A stretch of 63,321 nucleotides of DNA, from NCBI GenBank assembly GCA_030066015.1, contig JASJCL010000034.1, positions 1 through 63,321 of the forward strand. The letters are read 5' to 3'. Within the stretch, counting starts at the first letter, position 1. Each line of letters starts with the position of its first letter. Below the pieces are notes generated by a model. That model saw nothing but the letters and a program-made list of their open reading frames with translations. It did no database searches and was not told the DNA's origin. Shown here piece after piece: positions 62,501-63,321 of this stretch. The DNA is from Desulfosarcinaceae bacterium (GTDB lineage: Bacteria; Desulfobacterota; Desulfobacteria; Desulfobacterales; Desulfosarcinaceae). A program made the translations under genes and the position numbers.

Positions 62501-63321
62501 CCATCCCAGCAAGATGCGCCGCTCCCGGCGGACCCAGCATATCCCGTCGACCGGAGCTCCGTAACGGCAGCAAGTGTGCCCCCCCAGAAACCGGCCCATG
62601 CGGCCCCATCTCACACGGCTCCATTTCATGAGACCCCATCTCATGAGACCCCATCTCATGAGACCTCGTCCAACATCGCATCGCCGAATGAAGCGGCCGC
62701 GCCAGCCGGGCTTGACACGGTCCAACAGGGACTCGCGGCCATCGCAGCGCTGCAGCAGCAGACAGCCAGGGCGCACACCGCCTTTCTAGAAGCTCAAACC
62801 GAAGCCAACCGAACCCTGCAGCGACTCCTTGACCAAGTGCAAAACGCCACGGCCGCAGTTCCCTCGCAGCTGCCAACGGCAGCGACATCCGGCGCTGCCG
62901 TCCCCGCATCGGCGGCGGCTGCCGTACCGTCCGCTGACGATGCGGCGTCCGCCTTACCAGCGCCCGCTGGGACTGCACCATCTCGGGTCGCGCCACCTCG
63001 AGGGTCGACCACCGAACCCAAGCCCGCTTCCCCGGCGCCGCCTTCCGCCGCCGGTCCGACGACGCTGGATGCCCAGAACCGACCCAAAATGGGTGCAGCC
63101 GCCCATTTCAAGCGGCAGCGGATGCCCTCTCCACCACCGCCGGCGCAAACGGTGACAGAGATCCCGATAACGGCGGATGCGTCGGAAATGGTCCCCAAGA
63201 CCCACCAGGAGCACCAACCGCTGGCCTCGCTGCTGATCGCCATCGTCAGCGAGCTGACCGGCTATCCCGAGGAGATGCTGGGTTTGGAGATGGAGATTGA
63301 GGCCGATCTGGGCATTGACAG
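59570..63321 (+). CDS. PUFA-synthase-type KS-AT-ACP megasynthase (3' truncated by window)
   Basis: At least 1250 residues, frame open to the window end. Ketosynthase at about 15-470: PIAIIGLSCMF start, active Cys in VVDAACASSLSAVHLAL, His in EAHGTGTRVGD, and GHTKAAAGAAG. The DAACASSL form is typical of PUFA/glycolipid synthases rather than modular PKS. Acyltransferase at about 580-870: FPGQGSQYLWMG, active Ser in GHSYGELVALYAAG, and AAFHSPLVAAA. A Pro/Ala-rich linker with a tandem HETPS repeat and a coiled-coil segment (about 1040-1090) follows. An ACP begins near 1220 and is cut at the phosphopantetheine motif (ADLGIDS). Order matches PfaA-like or HglE-like proteins. With pfaD, it suggests a lipid product not identifiable here. 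Confidence 0.92.
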   Translation, partial: MTIAASPGVPPSHPTDTPIAIIGLSCMFAQADNLKSYWRLLFQAVDAIGDPPLARHGLNSYFDPDPKKPDHIYCNRGGYLSPVDFDPTEFGIPPTALEATDTSQLLGLVGARNALEDAGYGADKDFNRGATSVILGVTGTQELVISLGSRLGHPQWRQALESAGIPAAQREEIIRRIGDSYVSWQENSFPGLLGNVVAGRICNRLNLQGTNCVVDAACASSLSAVHLALMELATGRSEMVVTGGVDTLNDVFMHMCFSKTGVLSHTGDARPFSKDADGTVLGEGIGLMVLKRLADAERDGDRIYAVIKGMGSASDGKSNGIYAPKAEGQFRALRMAYDRAGVDPTTVGLIEAHGTGTRVGDEVEFNGLCKLFGQDAPRGTCALGSVKSMIGHTKAAAGAAGMIKAVLALYNKVLPPTLKVDSPDPKLKIDESPFYLNTQSRPWIQANGHPRRAGVSAFGFGGSNFHAVLEEYRSEKRTPAWDGSVEILAFSAPHRTALAEMLQQHAAVFQPDATADALSIAASESRRRFSPSAVCRLLIVVDRQSRKNLPADLFHAAMRWIQEDATPRGGLKQHLFFSQEVAQGKLGFLFPGQGSQYLWMGRDLAALFPQPQNALALAQSALGAAPSLAERIYPRGNPTERAGVGLEGALRQTDVAQPAIGSLSAAMADILKSFGIRPDLTAGHSYGELVALYAAGWIDQETLFGLSIARGRHMAAAGRSGEAGTMLAVRGPLEALEGLVERLNQEAVGTICLANRNSPQQGVLSGSQSAIAAAEKACRRDGYQTIRLPVAAAFHSPLVAAAQTPFAEAVADAEIQPTDIAVFANSTGQPYPSRPAQARELLAKQLAAPVAFNEQIRGMYARGVRTFVEVGPKSVLTRLVAEILADKAVTCVALDASAGKGPGLLDLARTLCAVALDGHGVALAEWDPSTAGAHQPKMRVPLSGANYLRPQTEPRRPSDPNASATSSSVKHASPEARPSQQDAPLPADPAYPVDRSSVTAASVPPQKPAHAAPSHTAPFHETPSHETPSHETSSNIASPNEAAAPAGLDTVQQGLAAIAALQQQTARAHTAFLEAQTEANRTLQRLLDQVQNATAAVPSQLPTAATSGAAVPASAAAAVPSADDAASALPAPAGTAPSRVAPPRGSTTEPKPASPAPPSAAGPTTLDAQNRPKMGAAAHFKRQRMPSPPPPAQTVTEIPITADASEMVPKTHQEHQPLASLLIAIVSELTGYPEEMLGLEMEIEADLGID
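62621..62665 (+). repeat. 15-base tandem repeat in the synthase linker
   Basis: Three in-frame copies of CCATCTCATGAGACC (the first with one change), encoding three His-Glu-Thr-Pro-Ser-like units in the linker between AT and ACP. Length-variable linkers of this type can expand or shrink without frameshift. Confidence 0.85.

Overview
The window is a GC-rich bacterial chromosome segment with dense, mostly operonic genes. Its content fits an anaerobic Desulfobacterota (deltaproteobacterial) lineage, plausibly a sulfate-reducer-like organism: tungsten aldehyde:ferredoxin oxidoreductase with an iron-dependent alcohol dehydrogenase, an ADP-forming acyl-CoA synthetase, a TRAP carboxylate transporter, an MSHA-type pilus locus with a sigma-54 regulator, and a PfaD/KS-AT-ACP lipid synthase locus. 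This taxonomic reading is inference; there is no rRNA or tRNA in the window. I saw no CRISPR array, insertion sequence or phage module.

Layout. 1-6.3 kb: the 3' end of mdh, then on the minus strand a membrane class III nucleotide cyclase, ispF, uvrB and uvrC. 6.3-24.8 kb: a long plus-strand MSHA-type (type IV) pilus locus in classical MSHA gene order: MshI (PilM-PilN fused), MshJ, MshK, secretin MshL, ATPase MshM, motor ATPase MshE, platform MshG, a membrane-anchored sigma-54 activator, the major pilin behind a near-consensus sigma-54 promoter, a minus-strand TMTC-like membrane glycosyltransferase with TPRs, prepilins MshC and MshD, and one very large ORF that appears to fuse MshO, MshP and MshQ. 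24.9-33 kb: ADP-forming acyl-CoA synthetase, an Hsp70-like protein with a DUF2760 membrane partner, a small Cys-rich protein, pgi and fabH. 34-42.5 kb: an operon of Lhr helicase, FliK-like and FlhB-C-like proteins, two small plus-strand genes, then darP, a small conserved protein and ybaK. 43-47 kb: TRAP transporter dctP-dctQ-dctM with a strong intergenic hairpin, and a YfaZ-like outer-membrane protein. 47-54.6 kb: a minus-strand aldehyde/alcohol unit behind a consensus -35/-10 promoter: hotdog thioesterase, elbB, tungsten AOR with an extra C-terminal domain, a degenerate Fe-ADH, an intact Fe-ADH, then gpt. 54.7-56.8 kb: pepP and xerD. 57-63.3 kb: pfaD, a divergent MerR-like regulator, and the start of a large KS-AT-ACP synthase that runs off the end.

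How it works together. The pilus block holds almost everything for a surface adhesin pilus: assembly ATPase with a c-di-GMP-type MshEN motif, secretin, inner-membrane platform, dedicated transcriptional control of the pilin, a candidate pilin-modifying enzyme, and a fused minor-pilin/adhesin polyprotein. The AOR/ADH unit suggests interconversion of acids, aldehydes and alcohols, possibly of hydrophobic substrates given the SCP2-like tail on AOR. The last block looks like a PUFA-synthase-type lipid pathway.

The most unusual items are the MshO-P-Q fusion with an internal sorting-signal-like segment, the AOR-SCP2-like fusion next to a metal-ligand-deficient ADH, and a MerR-like gene whose best ribosome binding site points to an ATT start codon.
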